The translations under genes were made by a program, and so were the position numbers. A stretch of DNA of 49,570 nucleotides from an uncultured Lachnospiraceae bacterium (GTDB taxonomy: Bacteria; Bacillota; Clostridia; Lachnospirales; Lachnospiraceae): assembly GCA_910587955.1 (NCBI GenBank), contig CAJUNN010000018.1:1-49570 (forward strand), written 5' to 3'. The notes under the pieces were generated by a model. The model did not search any database and was not told where the DNA came from. It saw nothing but the letters and a program-made list of their open reading frames with translations. The number at the start of each line of letters is the position of its first letter. The stretch's first letter is position 1. Shown piece by piece: positions 49,145 to 49,570 of this stretch.

Positions 49145-49570
49145 TTAATCTGTTACAGTGATACCCATGCTTCTTGCTGTACCAGCGATCATGCTGATGG
49201 CCGCGTCAATGCTTGCCGCATTCAAGTCCGGCATCTTCAGCTCTGCAATCTTCTGAACCTCTGCCCTAGTGATGGTCGCAACCTTCGTCTTGTTGGGAAC
49301 TCCCGAACCAGACTGGATGTTGCAGGCTTTCTTCAGCAGCACCGCTGCAGGCGGCGTCTTCGTAATAAAGCTGAAAGATCGGTCTGCGTAAACTGTAATA
49401 ACAACCGGAATGATCATTCCGTCCTGGTCTGCGGTTCTGGCGTTAAACTGCTTCGTAAATTCTACGATGTTTACACCGTGCTGACCAAGCGCCGGTCCGA
49501 CAGGCGGAGCCGGTGTTGCCTTTCCAGCAGGAATCTGTAATTTAATATAACCTGTTACTTTTTTTGCCAT
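49145..49570 (-). CDS. rplK: 50S ribosomal protein L11
   Basis: Binds the GTPase-associated 23S rRNA region and contacts elongation and release factors. The 141 residues are complete; the start codon is the last triplet of the window. The N-terminal PAGKATPAPPVGPALGQHGVNI is the conserved proline-rich, thiostrepton-site segment and the C-terminal domain ends IAGTARSMGITV. Its promoter and upstream genes (normally nusG and secE) are outside the window. Confidence 0.98.
   Translation of the reverse strand: MAKKVTGYIKLQIPAGKATPAPPVGPALGQHGVNIVEFTKQFNARTADQDGMIIPVVITVYADRSFSFITKTPPAAVLLKKACNIQSGSGVPNKTKVATITRAEVQKIAELKMPDLNAASIDAAISMIAGTARSMGITVTD

Overview
The window looks like chromosome of a spore-forming, anaerobic, gut-type Firmicute, most likely a Lachnospiraceae (Clostridium/Enterocloster/Blautia-like). 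Evidence: a SpoVT regulator, a YesM/YesN-type two-component system, several lipoprotein-dependent sugar-type ABC systems with Ala/Pro/Glu-rich linkers after the lipobox, strong AGGAGG ribosome binding sites, sigma-A promoters that often carry an extended -10 (TGCTATAAT-like), and an L10-type ribosomal leader. Almost every gene is on the minus strand. I see no tRNA, rRNA, CRISPR array, prophage or insertion sequence.

Layout. 1-3178: housekeeping genes prfA (cut by the window edge), prmC, yqhQ/DUF1385 and rpmE. 3175-9416: a six-gene minus-strand operon, cysD - cysNC (ATP sulfurylase plus fused APS kinase) - SsuABC-type transporter - PAPS-dependent sulfotransferase, driven by a consensus promoter. 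It lies between rpmE and rho, which I recall as usual neighbours in clostridia, so it looks inserted. 9428-12262: rho and a cation diffusion facilitator. 12330-14638: pncB, convergent with an inositol-monophosphatase-family gene. 14668-21194: a YesMN-like two-component system next to an FbpABC/AfuABC-type ABC transporter. 21444-24216: asnB and a maltose-acetyltransferase-like gene.

24297-35192: a catabolic cluster read leftwards from 32773. It has a ribose-type binding lipoprotein, a cytoplasmic glycoside-hydrolase-like enzyme, RbsA- and RbsC-type transporter parts, an ASRT-family protein (Anabaena sensory rhodopsin transducer homologue), a creatinase-like M24 protein lacking metal ligands and a creatininase-family amidohydrolase. 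It is faced by a divergent regulator in which a LacI repressor is fused to a complete family-1 solute-binding domain. 35277-43660: spoVT and a maltodextrin/alpha-glucoside operon (binding protein, malF, malG, lacI, msmK-type ATPase, malQ) with a divergent yesL. 43657-46049: a D-lactate-dehydrogenase-like gene and a divergent acetate-kinase-like gene lacking canonical active-site residues. 46133-49570: two small membrane proteins, then rplL, rplJ (with L10 leader), rplA and rplK.

The two most interesting systems are (a) the self-contained sulfate-import/PAPS-synthesis/sulfotransferase operon, which suggests this bacterium sulfates a glycan or small molecule rather than only assimilating sulfur, and (b) the ASRT/creatininase/M24/glycosidase cluster with its LacI-binding-protein fusion, whose substrate I cannot name.
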